Assembly (NCBI RefSeq): GCF_928381405.1
Contig: NZ_CAKMSB010000002.1
Location: 186,001 to 250,000 of the forward strand
Direction of reading: 5' to 3'
Source of the DNA: Rothia nasisuis
GTDB lineage: Bacteria; Actinomycetota; Actinomycetes; Actinomycetales; Micrococcaceae
DNA: 64,000 bases
The position numbers and the translations under genes are program-made. The notes under the pieces are model-generated. The model had not been told where the DNA came from, did no database searches, and saw nothing but the letters and a program-made list of their open reading frames with translations. Shown here one piece after another: positions 52,768-60,278 of the stretch (position 1 is its first letter; the number at the start of each line of letters is the position of its first letter).

Positions 52768-53746
52768 CGGGGCGCCCCTTCACAATCAAACCGATAAAGA
52801 CAACAGCTCCCACCATTCCCAAAATGACCGAGACCGGAATCTCGAAGGGGGCGATAATGGTACGGCCCACCAGGTCACAGACGGTGACGACCGCGATGCC
52901 GGTCAGCGCCACCCACGGCAGGTTAGAGCGCAGGTCGTCACCGCGGAACATACTCACCAGGTTAGGAACAATGAGACCCAGGAAGGGTAAGAAGCCCACT
53001 ACGACCGTGACCACGCCGGTTGCCACAGCAATAAGCGCAGTTCCGATAAACATGATTTGAGCGTAGTTGAGCCCCACGTTGGTAGCGAACTCCTGGCCCA
53101 GACCAGCTACGGTGAGCCGGTCAGCGTACCAAAAGATAACGGCCACCACGATGACCACCAGCCAAAGAACCTCATACTGGCCCCCAATCACCGAGGTGAA
53201 GCTACCGGCAAACCAAACACCCAGGTTCTGCAATAGATTGGTTTGGAGCGCAAAGAAAGTGGTGAAGGCAGAGACCACCGCGCCCAGCATGATACCCACA
53301 ATTGGAACAATGAGTGACGAGCGTAAAGAGACCCTGCGCAGAAAGAGGAAGAAGACCATTGACCCGATAAAGGCAAATACAATGGCTGCTGTCATCTGCT
53401 GCAAAATATTCGCTGCGGGAAAGAAATAGAGCATACACAGCAACCCCAGGCTGGCCCATTCAGTGGTCCCTGTGGTGGTAGGTTCCACAAATTTATTCTG
53501 AGTCAGCATTTGCATGACCAAGCCGCACATAGCCATAGCCGCCCCTGCCAGAACCAGTGCAACAGTTCGAGGTATACGGGTAGTCCCAAACATTGATGCA
53601 CCGTCGGGTTGGCTGAAGATATCGTACTGCCCCACGAGCAGTGAGGCGACCAGCAGAGCCAGCACGCCCAGTACAGCAAAAATAAAACGCAGGTTCCAGA
53701 GAGAGCTACGGGTGCGTGTTAAGCGGGTGTTGTCTATCGTTGTCAT
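52748..53746 (-). CDS. Iron-siderophore ABC permease (FecCD family), first
   Basis: A 332-residue permease with about nine membrane segments. RIPRTVALVLAGAAMAMCGL and QMLTQNKFVEPTTTGTTEWA are the typical first-half motifs; VVVGFLPFLGLIVPNLVSMF is the coupling region. I start at the ATG at 53746; an upstream TTG adds four residues. It lies 78 bp after the binding-protein gene, whose shared transcript continues through it. Confidence 0.92.
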   Translation of the reverse strand: MTTIDNTRLTRTRSSLWNLRFIFAVLGVLALLVASLLVGQYDIFSQPDGASMFGTTRIPRTVALVLAGAAMAMCGLVMQMLTQNKFVEPTTTGTTEWASLGLLCMLYFFPAANILQQMTAAIVFAFIGSMVFFLFLRRVSLRSSLIVPIVGIMLGAVVSAFTTFFALQTNLLQNLGVWFAGSFTSVIGGQYEVLWLVVIVVAVIFWYADRLTVAGLGQEFATNVGLNYAQIMFIGTALIAVATGVVTVVVGFLPFLGLIVPNLVSMFRGDDLRSNLPWVALTGIAVVTVCDLVGRTIIAPFEIPVSVILGMVGAVVFIGLIVKGRPGATARK

Positions 53747-53824
53747 AAAAGCTTTCAAGGAGTCACCCCACCAAGGCTGTGGTGGAGTGACTCCTGTATT
53801 AAAGGCAGTTTGATGGCCCGAAAG

Positions 53825-54835
53825 CTACTTGGCTGCCTCGAACTTATCTGCAAGATCGTTAAGGATCTCGGTGTAAGTGATAATCGATTCGTTGGTGTAG
53901 GTGTCCGCCGGGGCGTACTGAATCTGGTCCTTGGTTACCGCAGTAACGTTTGCCAAGGCTGAGCTACCGGCAATGACGTCGGCAGCGGCAGCTGAGCCTT
54001 CATCGTTGCTCGTTGCCGCATCGCGATCCAGAACCAGCAACCAGTCAGGGTTAGCTTCGGCGATAGCTTCAACCGAGATATCATCGCCCTGGTGGTTATC
54101 AGAAGATCCCTCTACCTCAAGAGCGGGCTTGAGATCGAGCATGTCGAAGACCGGCCCGTAGGTACGGCCGATAGAGGGGGCAATATAGCCGATTTCGCCG
54201 CCGGAGACGTTGACGGCCATGACGGTGGACTCGCCGTCGTAGGCAGCCTTCGCGCGAGCCAGGGCCGCGTCAAAGTCCGCAATCAATTGTTCAGCCTCAG
54301 CCTGCTTGCCAAAGACCTCGCCCAGTGTGGTGACCTGGCGCTTAAGTTCGGAGTCCAAAGGTTCACCGTCACGGGGTTCTAGCTCAAGAATGGTCGCATC
54401 AGGGCTAAGGCTCTTGATGTCCTCATAGTACTGGGAGAAGCGTTGACCGTTGATAATGAGGTCCGGCTCTTCAGCGGCTAGAAGTTCAAGGTTGGGCTCA
54501 CGGTGATTTCCGATATCGGTGATTGAGGAGTCGTTCTTGTAGGTCTCAACTGTATCGGGAATCAGGGGGACGGGGGCTGCAACCAAACTAACTCCCCATT
54601 CTTCAAGCACCTCAAAAGTGCGGTTATCGGTTGCTACGACCTTCTGCGGGGGCACAGTGACAGTATGCTCACCGTAGTTGTCAGTGACGGTGACGGTACC
54701 TGAAGCCTGCGAGGCTGATGATGAGGAAGAGGCCGACGATTCGTTCGAAGACTCAGTTGTTCCTGCTCCACAAGCGGTGAGAGCCAAAGCAAAAACGGAG
54801 GTGGCTGCAATAAGGGAGATACGGTTTGCCTTCAC
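53825..54835 (-). CDS. Siderophore-binding lipoprotein (FatB/CeuE-like)
   Basis: A 336-residue class III solute-binding protein. A signal peptide with lipobox LALTACGAG (Cys about 22) and a Ser-rich linker lead to the binding domain. VPPQKVVATDNRTFEVLEEW and ITDIGNHREPNLELLAAEEP are characteristic of the CeuE/FatB/YclQ group, which binds iron-catecholates such as petrobactin. GTG start at 54835. First gene of the uptake operon. The exact siderophore is not determined; no biosynthesis genes are present here, so scavenging of foreign siderophores is possible. Confidence 0.92.
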   Translation of the reverse strand: MKANRISLIAATSVFALALTACGAGTTESSNESSASSSSSASQASGTVTVTDNYGEHTVTVPPQKVVATDNRTFEVLEEWGVSLVAAPVPLIPDTVETYKNDSSITDIGNHREPNLELLAAEEPDLIINGQRFSQYYEDIKSLSPDATILELEPRDGEPLDSELKRQVTTLGEVFGKQAEAEQLIADFDAALARAKAAYDGESTVMAVNVSGGEIGYIAPSIGRTYGPVFDMLDLKPALEVEGSSDNHQGDDISVEAIAEANPDWLLVLDRDAATSNDEGSAAAADVIAGSSALANVTAVTKDQIQYAPADTYTNESIITYTEILNDLADKFEAAK

Positions 54836-54909
54836 TGGTTTTCCTATATCTGTAGTGTGGTGTGCATCTTGGTAAGCCTCAGTTTCTAATAAGGCTTGAC
54901 TTACTCAAG

Positions 54910-54928
54910 CCTAGTTAGCCCCACCTAA
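54910..54928 (-). promoter_or_regulatory. Probable DtxR/IdeR iron box
   Basis: Leftward TTAGGTGGGGCTAACTAGG agrees with the DtxR/IdeR consensus TTAGGTTAGGCTAACCTAA at 13 of 19 bases. It lies about 75 bp upstream of the siderophore-binding lipoprotein gene, just after a TTGAAA that could be a -35 element. An 8-bp inverted repeat aggcttga/tcaagcct (54892-54912) adjoins it. Confidence 0.6.
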
Positions 54929-55012
54929 GTTTTCAAACCAAAACCTCTATTACGGAATATTTTTTTAATCTATTTTTCTGTAGGTAGGTAGCAAGGTGCC
55001 CGCACACGCGCA

Positions 55013-55048
55013 AACCCCCTGGTGACCCTTTACGGTCACCAGGGGGTT
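55013..55048 (-). terminator. Terminator after tig
   Basis: Perfect 15-bp stem aaccccctggtgacc / ggtcaccagggggtt with a 6-nt loop, 26 bp beyond the tig stop. It isolates tig from the siderophore operon. Confidence 0.8.
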
Positions 55049-55074
55049 ATGGCTAGAGCCTACGCCAGCTACAA

Positions 55075-56373
55075 CTACTCAGAGTCTGCGCCCTCACCCA
55101 GGAAGGAGGAGAGATCAACAACCTGACCGTCAGCGTCCTTAACCTCAGCCTGAGCCAAAACAGCCGCCAGAGCCTTGGAGCGGCGAACCTCGCCAACAAT
55201 CATGCCAGACTGCCCGGAGCCGTCAAGCATCTGAGCGAACTGGTTGGGATCCATACCGTACTGCTGGCTCATCGTGATGATGTAATCAATCAGCTCAGAC
55301 TGCTCAACAGAAACTTCTTCCTTCTCAGCGATAGCATCAAGAATCATTTCGTTCTTAAAAGCACGCTCGGTGTTCTCACGAACCTCAGCACGATGCTCTT
55401 CAGTATCGTGGTCCTCATCCTGGCCGGGAGCATCAAAGTGCTGAGCCAGCTGGTCATCAATCACCTTCTCAGGAACAGGAACCTCAACAAGCTCAACCAG
55501 AGCATCCAGAACCTTCTCACGCGCCTCGGCGCCCTGCTCGGCAACCTTAGAATCAGCAGCCTGCTTCTTCAGGTCTTCCTTCAGCTCCTCAATAGTGTCA
55601 AACTCAGAAGCCAGCTGGGCAAAATCATCATCAGCCTCAGGCAGCTCGCGCTCCTTAACAGCGGTGACCTTAACCTTAACGGTCGCCTCCTCACCAGCAT
55701 GCTCGCCACCAGCAAGCTTGGTCACAAAAGTTGCGTCCTCACCAGCCGACAGACCCAGAACAGCCTCATCCAAACCGTCCAGCATGGTACCCGAACCGAC
55801 CTGATACGAGAGGTCGTTTGCAGCGTCAACCTGCTCACCGTCAATGTCAGCAGAGATATCAATGGTCAGGAAGTCCTCATCAGCTGCCGGGCGCTCAACA
55901 GACTTCAAAGTACCAAAGCGGCCGCGCAAGGCATCGAGAGCCTTCCGCTCGTCCTCCTCAGTCACCTCAACAGAAGCAACCTCAACCTTAATACCTGAAT
56001 AGTCCGGCACCTCAACCTCAGGGCGCACAGTAACCTCAATAGTCAGCTTAACGTCAGCCTCACGATTACCCGCATCAGGCTTTGAAGCAACATCAAGTTC
56101 AGGCTGAGCCAACGGAGTCAGCTCATTTTCAGCCAAAGCCTGCTGGTAAAAATTGTTCAGAGCATCATTCAAAGCGCTCTCAACCACAAAATCAAAACCA
56201 GCGCGCTGATCAATCAAAGCCCTAGGGGTCTTACCCTTGCGGAAACCGGGAACCGAAATCTGGTTAGCCAGCGACTTATAAGTGCTGTCAAGGTAGGTCT
56301 TGAACTCAGCAAAAGGAACCTCAACCTCAATCTTTGCGAGGGTCGGGTTGATCTTCTCGACGGCAGTCTTCAC
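55075..56373 (-). CDS. tig: Trigger factor
   Basis: A 432-residue ribosome-bound chaperone and prolyl isomerase. The ribosome-docking signature [13 protein letters not shown] (about residues 42-54) is intact, the FKBP-like domain follows ([20 protein letters not shown], then [10 protein letters not shown]) and the C-terminal cradle has the usual acidic helices. In most actinobacteria it heads the tig-clpP1-clpP2 cluster. Here it ends at a strong terminator and the siderophore-uptake operon lies between. The tRNA-Pro gene stands just upstream. Confidence 0.96.
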   Translation of the reverse strand: MKTAVEKINPTLAKIEVEVPFAEFKTYLDSTYKSLANQISVPGFRKGKTPRALIDQRAGFDFVVESALNDALNNFYQQALAENELTPLAQPELDVASKPDAGNREADVKLTIEVTVRPEVEVPDYSGIKVEVASVEVTEEDERKALDALRGRFGTLKSVERPAADEDFLTIDISADIDGEQVDAANDLSYQVGSGTMLDGLDEAVLGLSAGEDATFVTKLAGGEHAGEEATVKVKVTAVKERELPEADDDFAQLASEFDTIEELKEDLKKQAADSKVAEQGAEAREKVLDALVELVEVPVPEKVIDDQLAQHFDAPGQDEDHDTEEHRAEVRENTERAFKNEMILDAIAEKEEVSVEQSELIDYIITMSQQYGMDPNQFAQMLDGSGQSGMIVGEVRRSKALAAVLAQAEVKDADGQVVDLSSFLGEGADSE

Positions 56374-56486
56374 GTCCGTTGATCTCCTGAATAACTTGTT
56401 GGAACCACCACCCGGAAAAGAGTGGGGCTAAATACATACGTTCTATAGAAAAACCCGCCGTCTCCGGCGGGCCAATCTATTTCACG

Positions 56487-56561
56487 TCGGGGTGACAGGA
56501 TTCGAACCTGCGATCTCCTGCTCCCAAAGCAGGCGCGCTAGCCAAGCTACGCCACACCCCG
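56487..56561 (-). tRNA. tRNA-Pro (TGG)
   Basis: 75-nt cloverleaf with acceptor CGGGGTG/CACCCCG, anticodon loop TTTGGGA giving TGG, and T-loop GTTCGAATC. The CCA is not encoded. It lies between tig and the two tRNA-Gly genes, on the opposite strand to the latter. Confidence 0.93.
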
Positions 56562-56747
56562 AATTTTGCACGGAAGGCACCACCTAGTCTAACGGCAAAC
56601 CCACCCCAACACCTAACCCACACCCCCAAAACCACCCCGCGTGTTGCCACACCCTAAACCCGCCGGATTTGACAAGGCCACACCAAAACCGGTTTACTGG
56701 AACTCGTCTAAACACCGGGCACACCCACAACAGTGCCAGGTACATAT

Positions 56748-56818
56748 GGGGATGTAGCTTAATGGTAAAGCCTCAGTCTTCCAAACTGATGACGCGGGTT
56801 CGATTCCCGTCATCCCCT
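56748..56818 (+). tRNA. tRNA-Gly (TCC)
   Basis: 71-nt cloverleaf: acceptor GGGGATG/CATCCCC, anticodon stem TCAGT/ACTGA with loop CTTCCAA giving TCC, T-loop GTTCGATTC. The CCA is not encoded. It is followed after 5 bp by tRNA-Gly(CCC), so they are probably made from one transcript. Confidence 0.93.
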
Positions 56819-56823
56819 CTCAT

Positions 56824-56897
56824 GCGGCTGTAGCTCAATGGTAGAGCGCACGCTTCCCAAGCCTGATACGCGGGTTCGATTCCCGTCAGCCGCTCCA
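56824..56897 (+). tRNA. tRNA-Gly (CCC) with a mismatched anticodon stem
   Basis: Acceptor GCGGCTG/CAGCCGC, discriminator T and an encoded CCA. The anticodon loop TTCCCAA gives CCC, but the stem CACGC/GCCTG has a central C-C mismatch, whereas the neighbour's stem is perfect. Its last 17 bases (tcccgtcagccgctcca) are repeated at 57011-57027 as part of a 71-bp direct duplication. Both features make it a likely integration or recombination site. Confidence 0.85.
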
Positions 56898-56951
56898 TTT
56901 GACTTCTCACCCTAACGGAAACCAGTCCAACACAAGCCACCTACCAGCCCC
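56881..56951. repeat. 71-bp direct repeat, copy 1 (tRNA-Gly 3' end)
   Basis: It runs from inside the tRNA-Gly(CCC) T-stem through the spacer to ctaccagcccc, the last codons of the HAD gene. It differs from copy 2 at one base (56901 g against 57031 a). The two are offset by 130 bp. Confidence 0.93.
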
Positions 56952-56966
56952 CCCCTTTCTTAATTC

Positions 56967-57007
56967 GCGCCGGGATTTATTTCCTCGCTCGCTCGGAATC
57001 CCAGCGC
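56967..57007. repeat. Hairpin between the two direct repeats
   Basis: Arms gcgccgggatt (56967-56977) and aatcccagcgc (56997-57007) pair at 10 of 11 bases around a loop with cctcgctcgctcgg. The 59 bp between the direct repeats consist mostly of this hairpin. Its GC arms and GAGCGAGCGAG loop are reminiscent of the dispersed repeat at 46874, but the match is loose. Confidence 0.6.
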
Positions 57008-57010
57008 TCA

Positions 57011-57081
57011 TCCCGTCAGCCGCTCCATTTAACTTCTCACCCTAACGGAAACCAGTCCAACACAAGCCACCTACCAGCCCC
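57011..57081. repeat. 71-bp direct repeat, copy 2 (HAD 3' end)
   Basis: Second copy of the unit at 56881-56951. Its left end repeats the tRNA 3' end including CCA, and its right end (57071-57081) is the real 3' end of the HAD hydrolase gene. Confidence 0.93.
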
Positions 57082-57844
57082 AGGCACGCACCGGGGCAGG
57101 AACCACAACATCGAGCAGCTCAGACAAATCCTTCACACGCACCGTGCCGCGAGGTAGCTTCTGAACACGGCGTTGCCGAGCCACCCAAACCGCCTGTAAG
57201 CCTGAACGAACCGGTGCAAGAACGTCCGCAATATAATTGTCACCCACATGCACCGCAAACGCCGGGTCAACCTCCAACTGGGCACACACAAACCTAAAGA
57301 GCATAGGGTCCGGCTTAGAAATCCCCACCCGCTCCGAAGAAAACAGCGGTATATCGTGCAACCCAATCGCCTCAAGCTTCTTCCGCTCCGTCAACAGTGA
57401 ACCGTTAGAAATCACAGCCACCTGTAAGTGCCCGAACCGTTCCCCTAACCGCTCAAAAAAACTATCCACTTCAGGGAAAGGAGCCCAGGCCCTACTCGTC
57501 TCCTCCTGAAAAGCCGCCAAAAACCCCTGAGCACACTCAGCTGACGGCTCCCGCCCGGTCATCAGATGCAACAAACTCGATGTACGGTACAAACGGTTTT
57601 CATCAAAAGCCTGCTCACCCACTAAATAGCGTTGAAAGTCTTCACGCTGGATATCAGCCCAAGCCTGAAAATAGCTCTGGGTATCGGCTAACCCCCCAAT
57701 AGAAACAAACTCACGCACAGCTCGGTTAAAACCCACCGCTGTGGCCGTGTCATAGTCAAGCAAAGTGCCATCAAGGTCAAACAAAACCAGGTTGGCTCTT
57801 TCCAGGAGCAAACTCCCGGCATGTATCAAGGCGCCTCCCAACAC
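57071..57844 (-). CDS. HAD-superfamily hydrolase, YjjG-like
   Basis: A 257-residue phosphatase. Motif I LVLFDLDGTLLDYD (about residues 18-31) holds the nucleophile Asp; motif II is AVISNGS, the motif III Lys lies in SERVGISKPD, and motif IV is HVGDNYIADV. The helical cap resembles YjjG/5'-nucleotidase-type house-cleaning enzymes. The start is uncertain: GTG at 57844, or a TTG at 57829 that follows GGGAGG. The last 11 bases are included in the 71-bp direct repeat, so its 3' end was duplicated towards the tRNA gene. Confidence 0.88.
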   Translation of the reverse strand: MLGGALIHAGSLLLERANLVLFDLDGTLLDYDTATAVGFNRAVREFVSIGGLADTQSYFQAWADIQREDFQRYLVGEQAFDENRLYRTSSLLHLMTGREPSAECAQGFLAAFQEETSRAWAPFPEVDSFFERLGERFGHLQVAVISNGSLLTERKKLEAIGLHDIPLFSSERVGISKPDPMLFRFVCAQLEVDPAFAVHVGDNYIADVLAPVRSGLQAVWVARQRRVQKLPRGTVRVKDLSELLDVVVPAPVRAWGW

Positions 57845-57928
57845 ACAAGCGAATTTTGGTCACGCACCAGCTTATCCTCTCCCTATGGCTATGATGGAGT
57901 ACACCCCCATTTCGTCAAAGGAGACACC

Positions 57929-58648
57929 ATGTCACCCCGCGCAGCCTCGCTGATACTCCCCCTGTTCGCAGCCCTAGCTCTCACCGCATGCGGCAGCAAC
58001 AATCAAGCTGAGACCTCCTCCCCCAGCCCTGAACCTACTTCTAGCCCCACCAGCGCAGTAAGTACTCAACCATCAACCGGTGAAACCACAGCAACTGCCA
58101 CCAGCACGCCCCCAGAAAGCACCGAGGCGAGCCCGAGCAACCCCGCAACCGAAACCTCGGCTTCCACCGGCGCTACAACCATCATTGAGCCGTCAGAGCA
58201 ACCCTCTGCTCCTGAAGAAACCCCTGTACAGGCTATCAATCCGCCGGTAAATGACGGGGCACCCGCCCTCGTCACCGACCTCGCCCCCTACCAGGTAGGT
58301 AGAGACCGTACAACCCCGCTTCAGGACGGCAAACTTTACTTCCAAACCGCAGACGGAGCCGGGTGCGTCATGGAACCTGAGGCTGTGTCATGCTACCGCA
58401 TCGGGTCACAGGGTCGCCATGGCTACGGTGTCATGTGGCTGAATCCTGGGAGCGTTCCATATCAGGATTTCCTCGATTTCATTCAACCAGGCTTCCCGGC
58501 TTTTGCTTACGGTTCGATTCTGCCAGCCGGGCAAACCCTGACACTCGGTGAATTCACCTGCACTGCGACCCCTGAAGGGGCTGCCCGTTGCGACAATGGT
58601 ACACATTGGTTTGCGCTCAGCAATAACATCAAGGATTTCAGCAGTTAA
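57929..58648 (+). CDS. Lipoprotein with Ser/Thr/Pro-rich linker, unknown
   Basis: A 239-residue exported lipoprotein. The signal peptide ends in ALTACGSNN (lipobox, Cys about 20). About 85 residues of Ser/Thr/Pro/Glu-rich linker follow, then a compact domain of about 115 residues with four cysteines (DGAGCVMEPEAVSCYRIG, GEFTCTATPEGAARCDNG) that can form two disulfides. ATG at 57929 after aaaggag is a strong start; the longer open frame upstream is not needed. The linker suits passage through a thick wall. I do not recognise the domain. It is divergent from the HAD gene. Confidence 0.8.
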   Translation: MSPRAASLILPLFAALALTACGSNNQAETSSPSPEPTSSPTSAVSTQPSTGETTATATSTPPESTEASPSNPATETSASTGATTIIEPSEQPSAPEETPVQAINPPVNDGAPALVTDLAPYQVGRDRTTPLQDGKLYFQTADGAGCVMEPEAVSCYRIGSQGRHGYGVMWLNPGSVPYQDFLDFIQPGFPAFAYGSILPAGQTLTLGEFTCTATPEGAARCDNGTHWFALSNNIKDFSS

Positions 58649-58666
58649 CCCTCTCATCACTCATCC

Positions 58667-59545
58667 CTAACACTGGCAGCCGGGGCACCAGTAAAGCTTA
58701 CGCCCTGCAACTTCTTGCACAGCAATGGTTGCTCCACACCTTCCACAGCTACGCCCCTGGCGATGATAAACATAATTGGCGTGGTCAGGCCAGGCCTGAG
58801 ACTCAGGAACACCGGGCCGATCAGCCGGGTCAGTGGTGATAATGCGGCCGACTCTCACCCCAATTTCTAACAGCTGTTTGTTGTCTTGCCACAGGTTTTC
58901 AAGCTCGGCCAGGGTGCAGTCCTTACCCGGTTTAAAAGGGTCTAGCCCGATACGGTAGAGCGATTCGGCCCTAAAAATGTTCCCCACCCCAGAAATCACT
59001 TTTTGATCCATGAGTACCACCCCTATCGGGCGCGACGTCTTTCCTGCCGCCTCAAAGAAGGCCGTGGGGTCAGCGTCCTTGTTCAGGGGGTCAGGGCCAA
59101 GCTTGGCCCGTGCCTGCCCCACCTCTTCTTCAGTGAGGGTACGGCACACAGTCGGACCCACCAGGTCTGCCCAACCGTGAGCTGAGACCAGCCGGACGCG
59201 CGTGGTCGGCCTGGGCGCTGACGGCTTAGAGGACAGGGCCCCGGTGTAATCCTCTTGTTCACCTATTCTGCGCGGGGCACCGATAGAAGAAGCACCGGTA
59301 AAATACTCATCGCCACCAAAGGTGAAGGCCCCATAAATACCCAGGTGAACGTTAAGGTAGAGGTCGTTGCCGAACCGGGCGAAGAGGTGCTTGCCGTGGG
59401 CAAAGGCCTGGCAGAAAACCTGACCGTTGAGCAGGGAGGCGCCATCGGAAAAGCGCCCCTGAGGGCTTGTTACTTCTAGCCTCTCACCCGTAAACACATC
59501 GGTAAGTTGTCGAGCCAGACGATGGATGGAGTGACCCTCAGGCAT
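58667..59545 (-). CDS. Fpg/Nei-family DNA glycosylase
   Basis: A 292-residue base-excision repair enzyme. It begins (M)PEGHSIHRLARQL, giving the catalytic Pro and Glu once Met is removed; KHLFARFGNDLYLNVHLGIYG holds the beta-clamp part. The helix-two-turn-helix is ISGVGNIFRAESLYRIGLDP, and the C-terminal zinc finger has CGRCG and CPGCQC. PEGHS and the context fit endonuclease VIII (Nei)-type enzymes, which remove oxidised pyrimidines. Its start is three bases after the rpiB stop, so the two are co-transcribed. Confidence 0.9.
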   Translation of the reverse strand: MPEGHSIHRLARQLTDVFTGERLEVTSPQGRFSDGASLLNGQVFCQAFAHGKHLFARFGNDLYLNVHLGIYGAFTFGGDEYFTGASSIGAPRRIGEQEDYTGALSSKPSAPRPTTRVRLVSAHGWADLVGPTVCRTLTEEEVGQARAKLGPDPLNKDADPTAFFEAAGKTSRPIGVVLMDQKVISGVGNIFRAESLYRIGLDPFKPGKDCTLAELENLWQDNKQLLEIGVRVGRIITTDPADRPGVPESQAWPDHANYVYHRQGRSCGRCGATIAVQEVAGRKLYWCPGCQC

Positions 59546-59548
59546 GGG

Positions 59549-60046
59549 CTAGCCTTCTGCCCCGTCAATCTGCTTACCACTAATACGACCGGTGGTTTCG
59601 TACTCCGCTATTTGACCAATACGGCGGGTGTGGCGCTCCTCCTGAGTCCAGGCAGTGGTGAGAAAGACCTTGATGATGCTCAAAGCTTCTTCAGCGGAGT
59701 GCTGACGCCCCCCTACAGCAACGATCTGAGCGTTGTTATGTTCACGTGCAAGAGCAGCTGTGCTGTGATTCCAGGCTAGAGCGGCCCGAATTCCCTCAAC
59801 CTTATTCGCGGCCATCTGCTCACCATTTCCCGAACCGCCAAGCACAATGCCCAGCGAATCAAGGCCTGCTTCACGGTCTGCGCGCACAGCCAAGGCTGCA
59901 TTGATACAGAAGCTGGGGTAGTCATCGAGTGCGTTATACTCAGCTGGGCCGTGGTCGACCATCTCATACCCCTCAGCCGAAAGCTGCTCAATGAGGTAGT
60001 GGCTGAGTTCGAGGCCTGCGTGGTCAGTTGCGATATGTACGCGCAC
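59549..60046 (-). CDS. rpiB: Ribose-5-phosphate isomerase B
   Basis: A 165-residue RpiB that interconverts ribose-5-phosphate and ribulose-5-phosphate. RVHIATDHAGLELSHYL at the start and the anion-hole motif GGSGNGEQMAANKV are characteristic; Glu76 sits where the actinobacterial enzymes use Glu in place of the catalytic Cys of E. coli RpiB. I start at the GTG at 60046, which follows AAGGAGAG, rather than an upstream ATG that adds 22 unlike residues. It shares a leftward operon with the nei-like gene and is divergent from pepN. Confidence 0.94.
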   Translation of the reverse strand: MRVHIATDHAGLELSHYLIEQLSAEGYEMVDHGPAEYNALDDYPSFCINAALAVRADREAGLDSLGIVLGGSGNGEQMAANKVEGIRAALAWNHSTAALAREHNNAQIVAVGGRQHSAEEALSIIKVFLTTAWTQEERHTRRIGQIAEYETTGRISGKQIDGAEG

Positions 60047-60278
60047 AGTTTCTCTCCTTGAAGCTGGGCTTCTCATCGGATACCCGATGGTTGTTTTAGT
60101 TAGGTGAATCACTCACCGAGCGCATAGAATTGGCTGGGAATGCGCGAGGGTGTGCCTATACACGATTGTAGGGCACCGCGAGCGCCAAAGTAGGTAGCCA
60201 GAGTTTCTGACAGGCGGCCTAAACCGTCGGAGTGAACTGCCGCGACCCAAATATTAAACGAGACAAAATGAGGTTGAT

